DNA of 64,000 nucleotides. Source: Lasiosphaeris hirsuta (Eukaryota; Ascomycota; Sordariomycetes; Sordariales; Lasiosphaeriaceae). The stretch lies in NCBI GenBank assembly GCA_030549175.1, contig JAUKUA010000007.1, positions 3,038,001-3,102,000 of the forward strand, in the 5' to 3' direction. Position numbers and translations under genes: made by a program. Of the stretch, positions 11,829-21,995 are shown piece after piece. Position 1 is the stretch's first letter. The number at the start of each line of letters is the position of its first letter. The notes beneath the pieces were generated by a model, which was not told the DNA's origin, ran no database searches, and saw only the letters and a list, made by a program, of their open reading frames with translations.

Positions 11829-12696
11829 TATGCTAGAGAGACCCTCGTTAGGGACCGAGCCGGCGCCTGTCGGGAACCGGGAGTCGTCCGGATTTGGGAA
11901 CGGAGCTCAAACGGCTAAGTTGAGCTACCTTTGGTGGGAAGTTTCGAAGGAATAGCTTTCTGTAGACGGAATTCAACAGTATCGAGCCTTCGTTGCGCGG
12001 ATTCGGGCTTTCGAGACCGGGCAGTTGGTCGGTCGTGGCGGGATCGAGTGCAGGATCCTGGTTCGTCGTCGAGGTTCGTTTGCAAGCTGAGCTGACCACG
12101 GTGAGTGATCCCAAGGAGCTGCCCCCCTGCAGCTGAGGGTGAGGTACTCCAGTGGCTGATGCTGAGGCTTGAATGCGGGGTTGTTCCCGCCTGGCAAAAA
12201 CCCTCCCCCCCCCCCCCTCACTCCACTGCGGGGCCCGTTTGTGGGGTCTCTTCAGCGTTCCGATCACGGCAGGCACCGCCCGGCTGTGTGCGGGCAGACA
12301 CCGAAAAAACACCGCAAACCGCTCCAGAATCCGCTGGGACCTAGATAATAAGGTAAGCATACAGATCAACAGGCAGTGCATGGTTTCAAGCGAGACCGCC
12401 CTTGAATGCTAAGAAGGCACCATATAAGTAGCGCCCAGACACACCAGATTGGCTTAAATCTGGCCAAACTCAGCCCTTCACCGACCAACCTGGTAGATAC
12501 ATCGCGTTGCATACACATTCAGTTGGGCTCGAAGTTGCATTGGGTACATCAATTAGACGCGGCTCCTCGGAAGGTTTGACCATCGCAGGCCCAATAGTGG
12601 AGAGCAAGCGTCAGCGTGCATATAGTACCCGAGGTACTGTCCAGGTTTGCGTACTCTTCGCGCTCGGTGCTTAGACGGGTTTTGGCACCGGCCCCG
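11829..12696. promoter_or_regulatory. Divergent promoter region of vps29 and the aminotransferase gene
   Basis: The 868 bp separate the start codons of two divergently transcribed genes. A C-run lies at about 12205-12217. No other gene is visible. The frame of the aminotransferase stays open upstream to about 12616 but has only a GTG there, so that part is more likely 5' UTR. Confidence 0.55.
12421..12430 (+). promoter_or_regulatory. Candidate TATA box for the aminotransferase gene
   Basis: The sequence catataagta lies about 270 bp upstream of the first in-frame ATG (12697). It is TATA-like only; no transcript start is visible from the sequence. Confidence 0.3.
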
Positions 12697-14142
12697 ATGC
12701 CCCGCCAGGACAAGACGCCGGCCAACTCCCCCGCGCGCCTCTCCTTAATCTCGAGACACCTCGCCCCCGACTACCCGATCAACACTCCCTATACCGTCGA
12801 GCGCCATCCAGACACCATTGATACATCGCTGCTCCCAAAGACCCAAACCCGCCAGCTATCGCACTCAGTCGCCATGTCGTCGCAACCCCCCCACCCCACT
12901 CTCCTGATCCCAGGACCCATCGAGTTTGACGATGCCGTGCTGCAGTCCATGAGCCATTTCAGCGAGAGCCATACCGCCCCCGGATTTGTCGCGACCTTCG
13001 GCGAGACACTGTCCATGGCCCGCAAGCTGTTCCAGACCACCGACCCCGCCTCGCAACCCTTCATCCTCTCCGGGTCTGGTACCCTGGGCTGGGACCTTGT
13101 GGCCGCCAACCTGATCGAGCCCGGTGAGGACGTCCTGGTGCTTGGCACTGGCTACTTCAGCAACGGCTTTGCCGACTGCCTGAGGGTCTACGGTGCTAAT
13201 GTGACTGAGCTCAGGGCCGCCGTGGGCACCAAGCCCCAGCTGCCCGAGATCGAGAAGGCGCTGGCCGAGAAGAAATACAAGGCTATCACTGTCACTCACG
13301 TCGACACATCCACTGGTGTCTTGAGCGAGCTTGAGAACCTGTCGGCCCTGGTCCACCGCGTCTCCCCGGATACTCTGATTCTCGTCGACGGCGTCTGCAG
13401 TGTTGCGTGCGAGGCGATTGAGTTTGATGGCTGGAAGCTGGACGGTGTTGTTACCGCCAGCCAGAAGGCTATTGGCTGCCCCGCCGGCCTGTCCATCTCC
13501 ATGTTCAGCGGCCGTGCGATGAATGCGTTCCAGAGCCGGAAAGCGCCGCCCGCCTCTTACTTTGCCTCCATGGGCAACTGGACGCATAGTACGTTCGGCA
13601 TGATGCTTTTTGATACAACCAACCAGCTAACGTACCGCTAGTCATGCAAAACTATGAGAACAAGAAGCCCTCGTACTTTGCTACCCCTTCACCTCAGCTG
13701 ATCCACGCCCTGCACACGGCGCTAACCCAGATCCTCGCTAAGCCCCTTTCCGAACGGTTTGCCCTGCACAAGGCGGCGTCCGACCGGATCAAGCAGGCCG
13801 TAGCGGACCTCGGTCTCAAGCAAGTCGCAGCGAACCCTGACGAGCAGGCTCACGGCATGACGGCCATCTACCTCCCGGAGACGGTCAAGCAGACAGCTAT
13901 CCTGCCGAGCTTGGCGCAGAAGGGCGTAGTCTTCGCCGGCGGCATCCACAAGGAGATTGCCACCAAGTATATCAGATTCGGCCACATGGGCGTCAGCGTG
14001 GTAAGCAATAGACATTCTATGATGCTCTGCACCTTATGCTGACGTGACATCTTGACAGTTGGACCCGAGGAGAGAGGACATTGACCGGGCCATCAAGGCC
14101 CTTCAAGACGGGCTCTCAGAGTGCGGTTACCAGAAGGCATAG
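12697..14142 (+). CDS. agx1: Alanine-glyoxylate aminotransferase (class V, PLP-dependent)
   Basis: Three exons, 12697-13588, 13642-14000 and 14059-14142, give 444 residues; a second in-frame ATG at 12874 would give 385, the usual length of the family. Core marks are LLIPGPIEF near the catalytic start, ILSGSGTLGWD, TGYFSNGFAD, THVDTSTGVL, LVDGVCSVACE, and ASQKAIGCPAG with the probable PLP-binding lysine. The first intron (53 nt) joins NWTH to IMQNYENKKPSYFATP, and the second (58 nt) restores the C-terminal LDPRREDIDRAI helix. The enzyme transfers the amino group of alanine to glyoxylate, giving glycine and pyruvate. The 59 residues before the second Met are rich in Arg, Ser and Thr and could be a mitochondrial presequence. 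The C-terminus (GYQKA) is not a PTS1 peroxisomal signal. Confidence 0.92.
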
Positions 14143-15143
14143 ATACCTTGAGCGGCCGATGGAAGTATCAGGGATATAGGGTCGTGGCAACTTGAGAAGA
14201 TAAAAATATCAACTTGAACAGCATCAAAATTTCAATAGAATCAAGAGTTAGTCAACATTGAATTCCATCACTCTTCTCTAGGTGCTCAAAGATAGGAATG
14301 AAATTAGACTGCCTGGGTAAAAGTAGAAGGCGGCGGATGTGCAGTATCTCCTTAAGGCATCAAGGGCACCGAACAAGTGACTCTATTTCAAACGGTGAGA
14401 CCCAAGGCTAGCTCATTGGGCCGCAGGCTAGTGCTGGTTCGACGCCTTCTGAGGTGGCAGGACTACTCCAATTTCCATGAGACAAGTTCAAGGCTCGATG
14501 TTCGACGCGCAGACGATGCAGCACCAGTGAATGGCAATAAGCGACAGCAGAGCTCGAGGGTTGCATATTCGCAGCCCACCAACCCAAGCTGGCGACCAAG
14601 AAAGTGACGTGCAGGAAAATCATCTCGTCGTGCAGTGCGGCTTGCTCCCGAACCCCCCCCCCTGTCCAGGCGATGTGCCAAAGCGGCTGAGCCTTGAAAT
14701 TTGAAACGGGCCAGTAAGAGCGGCGCGGTGAGGCGGACAAACATAGGGCCGTTGGCTGCTGTCGACCTTTTGCCCAAGGCTTAGGTGTCGTGGTGTCTGG
14801 GCAGAAACGCGGAGTCCCAGCGCCAAGAAGCGCGGGCCTCTTTCGTCAAGGAGGGGTTGCACAACAATCCAGAGGGCTGGTGGGGTTCGGCGTTCTGAGC
14901 TTGCAACCCGACTCTAGTCCTCAATTCTCTTTTTCCAGACTTTCCGTCACCGACATTCGCAGCCCCCTTCCTCCCTCTACCAAAACTTAAACTACCACTT
15001 GTGCTTTCTGCGCAACACCTCACGTTGCCGAGCATCATTTCTTCGGCGTAACCACCACTCGCCCCCTCTCCTGCACCCATCACCGACTCGTATCTCCCAC
15101 CCACAGCGCCCCGGTGAGAACACCCTCAGAGCGGCGCGCGACC
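14143..15143. other. Intergenic region between agx1 and crm1
   Basis: It holds the agx1 3' end and the crm1 promoter and 5' UTR. A pyrimidine-rich stretch precedes the crm1 ATG. No other gene or repeat of note was seen. Confidence 0.5.
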
Positions 15144-18100
15144 ATGCCGGTCTCCATCGAAGAGTTGGACGCTACCGTCCGGGCCTTCTATGAAGGCCGC
15201 GGCGAGACTGTTCGTACATCCCAAGCTTCGCGATCCCCTGAAGTTTTATTGATTCTAGTAACTAACCGTCGTCTCTCTGCCCCGCATAGCAAAAAGCTGC
15301 TCAAGCAGCTTTGAATCAGGCACGTCCACCCCGCGCTGTGCCCACCAGCCACCCCTCCTAGACCGCCGCCCATCGAACCCGAGCTAACCAGCCCAATAGT
15401 TCAAGGAGGATCCAGATGCCTGGCTGATGGTCGATGATATCCTCTCGAGAGCGACATATGAGCAAACAAAATGTGTGTATCTGACGGCCCAAAAACACCC
15501 CGCGGTCGCCACTGGTTTGCTGACAAAACATTACAGTCCTGGGATTGCAGGTCCTAGATAATGTAATCATGACAAGATGGAAGGTCTTGCCCAGAGAGCA
15601 ATGCCAAGGTAAGCAAGCTGCTGCGCTTGCCGTCGAGTTTGGAATTGGCGGTTGGCTAACATGCGCGCCAGGTATCCGCAACTTCGTCGTCGGCTACATT
15701 CTGAAGTGCTCGGATAGTGACGAGGCTCTCAAGTCTCAACGTACCCTGCTCAACAAGCTCAACCTTGTTCTCGTATCAGTCCTCAAACAAGAATGGCCTC
15801 ACAACTGGCCGACCTTCATCAACGAAATCATTGCGGCTTGTCACCAAAGCCTTTCGATCTGCGAGAATAACATGATCATCCTACGACTCCTCTCCGAGGA
15901 GGTTTTCGACTACTCTGCCGAGCAGATGACCTCGACCAAGACGCGCAATCTCAAGACTACGATGTGCGCCGAGTTTTCTCAGATCTTCCAGCTCTGCCAG
16001 GAGATCCTGAACACGGCAGTTCAGCCCAGCCTCGTCAAGGCCACGCTACAGACCCTTCTTCGGTTCTGTAACTGGATACCCCTCGGCTATATCTTCGAGA
16101 CACCCTTGATCGAGACACTGCGCACACGCTTCCTCGAGGTCCCAGAGTTCCGCAATATCACACTGCAGTGCTTGACTGAGATTGGCGGTCTGCAGACTGG
16201 TGGACCGGGCCAGCCCAACTCCTACGACGAGCAGCTCATCAAGATGTTTACTGAGGTTCTGACAACCATCTCAAACTTCATACCCCTTGCGATGGACCTG
16301 AAGTCCACTTACCCTCAGAGTAACTCGCGAGACCAAGAGTTCATCCAGAACCTGGCTCTCTTCTTGTGCAATTTCTTTGGGATGCACTTGCCTGTGAGCC
16401 TTCCTCTCAGCCCCTTGGGCTGCCAGAACTGACATCATTCACAGCTTATCGAGAACCTCCCGAATCGCGACTTTATTACGCACGGCCACTATTACTTGAT
16501 TCGCATTTCTCAGATCGATGACCGGGAAATCTTCAAGATCTGCCTCGACTATTGGCTGAAGCTCGTGCAGGAGCTTTATGAGGAGATGCAGTCCCTCCCA
16601 ATTTCTGACATGAATAACATGTCGATGGGTAGCCTACAGACGGGAGGCGCGCCGAACCCGACGCTACTCACAAACTTTCCGCTCCGGAAGCACAAGTACA
16701 ATGAAATCCTCTCAAACCTTCGAGTTGTTATGATCGAGAAGATGGTTCGGCCAGAGGAAGTGTTGATTGTGGAAAACGACGAGGGAGAGATTGTCCGTGA
16801 GTTCGTCAAAGAGACGGACACGGTTCAGCTGTACAAAACAATCCGAGAGTGCCTTGTCTATCTTACCCACTTGGACGTGGTTGATACCGAGACCATCATG
16901 ACCGAGAAGCTGTCTCGGCAGGTCGACGGTACCGAGTGGTCTTGGCACAACTGCAATGTTCTCTGCTGGGCCATTGGCTCCATCTCCTTGGCGATGAACG
17001 AGGATACCGAGAAGAGATTCTTGGTCACGGTGATCAAGGACCTGCTAGGTCTGACAGAGATGAAGAGGGGAAAGGACAACAAGGCCGTGGTGGCCAGTAA
17101 CATAATGTACATTGTTGGCCAGTACCCTCGCTTCCTCAAAGCGCACTGGAAATTCCTCAAGACTGTCGTCAATAAGCTCTTTGAGTTTATGCACGAGTCA
17201 CATGAAGGTAAGTCGCAACCCGCTCTTCAAAGACAAGTATCATTCTAACAGTTGCTAGGTGTCCAGGATATGGCGTGCGATACATTTATCAAGATCGCCA
17301 AACAGTGCCGGCGCCATTTTGTCGCTCTCCAGCCGAGCGAAAACGAGCCGTTCATCGAGGAGATCATTAGGAACCTCGGTAAAATCACCTGCGACCTGAC
17401 TCCTCAGCAGGTCCACACATTCTATGAGGCCTGTGGCTATATGGTAGCTGCACAGGGCAACCAGAACCAGCAAGAACGGCTCCTTTCTGACCTCATGTCA
17501 ATCCCCAACCAAGCTTGGGATGAGATTATCAGGCAAGCCACCATAAACCCGGCCATTCTCCAGGATTCCGATACTATCAAAGTCATCGGCAACATCATGA
17601 AGACGAATGTCTCTGCCTGTTCATCAATTGGCCCCTACTTCTTTCCCCAAGTCGGGCGTCTTTATAACGACATGCTCCAGATGTACGGAGCCACAAGCCA
17701 GCTTATCTCGGAAGCCGTTGCTCGGGAGGGTGAAATCGCCACGAAGATGCCTAAAGTCCGCGGTCTCCGAACCATCAAAAAGGAAATCCTCAAGCTCATT
17801 GAGACATTTGTCGACAAAGCAGAAGATAACCAGGCCGTCCGGACACAGATGGTTCCTCAACTGCTCGACTCTGTCCTGGTTGACTATAACCGCAACGTCC
17901 CTGGTGCTCGCGATGCCGAGGTCCTCAAGGCCATGACGGCTATGATCAACAAGCTCCAGGTTTGTCAAGACCTGCTAACCGCCCACCAACTTTACCCGGA
18001 CATGTTTGGCTAACCCTAACGCAGAATCTCATGGACGATCAGGTCCCTATTATCATGGAGAACGTGTTTGAATGCACGCTTGAGATGATCAACAAGGACT

Positions 18101-18953
18101 TCTCAGAATTCCCGGAGCATCGCGTCGAGTTCTTCAATCTCCTACGAGCTATCAATCTGCATTGCTTCCCAGGTAAGGCCTATCGGAACAAGTTTGCAAT
18201 GGCCTATTGCTAACTTTGTGTGTGCTCAGCGCTTTTGAAGCTGGACAACCGCCAGTTCAAGTTTGTCATTGACTCTTGCCTCTGGGCCAGCAAGCATGAC
18301 AACCGAGATGTCGAGACTGCGGGACTCAACATGTGTCTCGAGCTCATCAACAACATCGCCGACAAGACAGACGTCCAAACTTCAAACGCCTTCTTTAACC
18401 AGTTCTTTATTACCATCCTCCAAGATGTCTTCTTCGTCTTGACTGACCAGGATCACAAGGCGGGATTCAAGACGCAGTCGATGCTGCTGATGCGTCTTTT
18501 CTACTTCATCCAGCCCGCTGACGGAAGCGCTCCCAAGATTCAGGGGCCAGTCTATCAGCCGAACCAGGCACAGCCGGGAACTGGAAACCAGGAGTTCCTT
18601 GCTAACTTCGTGAGCAATCTACTGCGGACGGCCTTTTCTAACCTCACAACGTAGGTTACACCCCTTTTCCTGACGCTTGGACTTCTGGCTAACTAACACC
18701 TGATTTTAGTGGACAAATCACGGCATTTGTCGAAAGCTTGTTTACACTGAACGCTCACTACGAAAAATTCCGACTCACGTTGCGCGACTTCCTCATCGCC
18801 TTGCGGGAGTTTGCGGGCGATAATACGGAACTATTCCTCCTCGAGAAGGAGCAGCAAGACAACGCCGCCAAGGTGGCCGAGCTTGAGCGTCGGTCCAAGG
18901 TCAGCGGGCTGCTCAAGCCCTCGGAGTTGGAGCAGGAGGACGATGAGCTGTGA
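15144..18953 (+). CDS. crm1: Exportin-1 (Crm1/Xpo1 nuclear export receptor)
   Basis: Ten exons: 15144-15209, 15290-15319, 15400-15472, 15537-15608, 15672-16393, 16445-17207, 17259-17959, 18025-18172, 18230-18650 and 18710-18953. They encode 1,079 residues, close to the family length. The importin-beta N-terminal domain covers about residues 30-95 ([22 protein letters not shown]), the exportin-1 domain about 100-245, and HEAT repeats fill the rest. The NES-groove block [20 protein letters not shown] is clear and carries Thr525 where leptomycin-sensitive orthologues have Cys. Crm1 binds Ran-GTP and leucine-rich export signals and carries proteins and RNPs out of the nucleus. Exon 2 is only 30 nt, and the intron after it begins with GC instead of GT. 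The protein ends in an acidic tail, EQEDDEL. Confidence 0.97.
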
Positions 18954-21905
18954 CTGCGCGAGGAGCTGAGGACCGAATTTGCTCCCTCCCACGAGGCGGG
19001 CCAGGTGCGCAGGGAATCTTCGCGGCCAGGTGGTCATGAAAACGACGGTTGGGAGTTTTACGGGCTATGACGAGGGCGTTTTATTTTGTTTTGAGGCGGG
19101 CTTCTTTTTCACGATGGCCTGACCGCCGCCGATCGCCTCCGTCTCGCCCCCGTCTCGCCAGGTCAGGTTCTTGAGAGATTCCTTGCGGCACTGACTCTTT
19201 TTGTCTCTTTCACTCCCTCACTACCTCTCTCTCTCTCTCTCTCTCTACACTCTGGTCTGTTTTGTTGATTTCTTGTTTTTGAACATGTAGTGATACCAAT
19301 AGAAAAAGGTACGAGTGGTTGGAGGCTTTTTTGCCCAGCAAAGGAAGTTTTACTACTACGTCACACTTCTATGGAATGCAATTGCGGGTGCAGCAAGCAG
19401 ATTGGGATGGCCTTTTACTTTTTCCGTTGGGTGGTTCTATTACGGTGGAAGACGTAGGGGGTAAGAAAACAGGGAGAGGAATGTGATGAGAGGGTGACAT
19501 GGGTATAGCAATGGATACAGAAGAGGACCGCGCAGAGAGAGGTTTAGGGGTGGAGGTCCCGGAGAGCGGGAGAAGCTGGGGAATGTGGGAAGCCACATCA
19601 TGCCAGACTTGAACGCTCTGTTTTGTGTATAGGGTGCGAACGGAGATGGTGTTTTGTAGGTGTAGTGGGACATGGCTGGTGTAGATGGACCGTTGATCGT
19701 GGCATAGGCAACGCTATGTGGATTGCAATTGCTGTGGTTTGGCTTGGTCAATGAGGATGATATGTGATATACTGAGTAGCCAGTGGTAGGTGGTGGGCTG
19801 CTCGATTGAGCCCTCTTCCCTCCTCCTTCGACTTTTGGGTTGTGTGTTCATGAATTGTTGTCTGCCATAGATGGGGCATGTGTGTGTTGGTGTTTATTGG
19901 CCTCGAGGTTAAGCCATCTCGTGAGAAGAAGAAGTTGGTCGAGCGACGACCTCTCATTGTGTTGTGGTGCCGCGCATTGCATAGCTGGCTGGCGCGGGCC
20001 AAGCCCACCAAGGGAGTAAGTAATCTGAAGCCGCTGGGGATATTGCTGACATGGCAAACCGTTGTGCTTGTGGATCTGGTTTGAACTGGTTTGTCTTGCA
20101 AAGAGGGCGTTGTCAACTCGATGGCCGACACATGGCGATGTAAACTTCCTGAGAAGGATACTCACACATATGGTGTCCGGATGGATGGGGGCGATAACTT
20201 TCACGTAGTTTTGGTAGGCCATAAGGTTCAGTGATATTATCACTCTCGGGGGGGTAAAAGGCAAGTCGTTCTCGACTCGTTGGCAGCCATTGATGGGAAG
20301 TAGGATGTTGCATCTACCAAAAAATATCCGGCTGGTTTATGATCTGGCTGTCTCCCTCCATGTACGTGTTGACCGTCGAGGAGACGGGGAACCACCAGCC
20401 CGAAATAGAGTCTAGAAACACACTCAACACCACCCATGAGGGCATCAAGCTCGTGTGTAATACCAACAGGAAAATAATCGATATCTCACCAGCCTACGGT
20501 AGCTGCCCTGACTAAACCAAGCTGCATGTTCTCGGAACGCGGGTAATGCCCCCCTCAGGATGACACTGAAGCGTGGAACAAGGACAAGTATCATATTCGC
20601 CCCCTTTTTTTTCTTTTCTCATCACACTGCAGTGATAGCCACTCGGTACTCACCAGCCATGCGGTCTAGACCCAGCCTTGGCCGTCCAGCCTGTCACCGG
20701 CCATCCAGTTATCGCCAGAACGAGTGCGCAAAACCGGCAGCTACCCACCAACCACTCCATCGGCCTGCTCGCGAGAGGTAAACAAAATCCCACAACCGTT
20801 GCCCACTCCACGCAGAGCCAGCCAAAGGGAGGAGAAAGACTAGAAGAACTATCAGTCCGCCAACCAGTCCCTCCGTCACACAGCGGCCCATCACCCCAAC
20901 CCCGCCCGCCACCCCATACTGTCCTCGCATACTGTTCTCGCATACTGTCCTCGACGCCGGCTGCCCACCGGGGCTCTTCCCCGCGGCACCCCAGACCCGA
21001 GTCCAGACCCGAGTCCAGACCCGAGTCCCAGGTCGTTCCCCAGCACCCACTCAGAAAAACGTGGCACCAACGCCGCCGAGCCGTTGAGCCGTCCGCATGC
21101 TCGGATGATCGGGATGCCAACACGCCCGTCTCGGTAGAAACCAACTACCATGGCGGGGGGCCGCGATACGCGCGGGTTCGCCTAGCTATCACTCATTTCT
21201 TCTTCCTCTGCCTCGCGGCCCCCCCCCCCCTCCGCCTCCGCCTCCCCAATGCAAGGGGCGAAGATGTACAACACAATCGACCACCCAACCTGTCATAGCT
21301 GTCCCTCGGCCGTGACGGACCCGCCTGGACTGACTGGCGCCCGCCGTGCCAGATCATCAAACGGCGATCCATCCCTCGCATGGCTCTCCTCTGCGGTGCC
21401 CGACATCTCCCATCCACCCAGCTAGCTCCGTGACGCAACTCGGACAGGCTGATGGATGGCTAGCTCCGCAGTGCCCTGCAGAGCGTCACATCGCGGGTGC
21501 CACCGCAGACCTAGCTAATGTAGTGGCCTTCCTTCGCGACAGACCCAACGGGCTTCCTTCAGACGTCGGGGAAAGCGTAAAGATATACAGTCCAGTCTTG
21601 GCCTATCAGCTAGCGTCAGACAGCTGACTTTCACGCTACGGCGGCTGGCGGTCTTGTTCTTGACGGTAGGGAATATTGCACATCAACGAGCCACCATATA
21701 GCCGGTGCTCGTCTGTTAGTGCGTCCCTCGCCGCTGGGTGTTTTGCGCTAACAAACAAACCAGCATTTGGGCGGGAGGACTGCTGGCATGTTCCAACTAC
21801 CACAACAACACCGCCAACATCGTCCCCAAGGCCGCAACAGTCAAGTGGGAGCGTCTAGAAACAAAAAGAACGCAGCCCACGAGAGCAAAAAATGTAAGAC
21901 GTCAA
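18954..21905. other. Gene-empty stretch after crm1
   Basis: It starts with the crm1 3' UTR and includes a CT microsatellite (about 19225-19246). A 12-bp unit (gacccgagtcca) repeats about three times at 20997-21032. Short C-runs occur, for example at 21222-21231. Open frames of 60-200 codons exist on both strands but show no conserved motif, splice continuation or plausible codon pattern. Confidence 0.5.
20997..21032. repeat. 12-bp tandem repeat, about three units
   Basis: The unit gacccgagtcca is repeated nearly perfectly three times in non-coding DNA. Confidence 0.8.
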
Positions 21906-21995
21906 GGTCGTACCCGGAGTCGAACCGGGGTCATGGGAAGGTCCTGGATCCAGAGATTTCAGAATCCCATGTGATAACCACTACACTATACAACC
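21906..21995 (-). tRNA. tRNA-Gln (anticodon CUG), with intron
   Basis: On the minus strand the 5' acceptor strand GGTTGTA pairs with TACGACC at the 3' end (one G-T wobble). The D-arm (GTGTAGTGGTTATCAC) is typical of eukaryotic tRNA-Gln. The anticodon stem TGGGA/TCCCA closes a loop containing TTCTGA, giving anticodon CTG. A 19-nt intron (about 21940-21958) sits one base 3' of the anticodon, the standard nuclear position. The T-arm CCCGG-TTCGACT-CCGGG is perfect. Confidence 0.93.

Noticed and set aside
12616..12696. N-terminal extension of the aminotransferase from a GTG
   Set aside because: There is no ATG in this part; the first in-frame ATG is 12697, and nuclear fungal genes rarely start at GTG.
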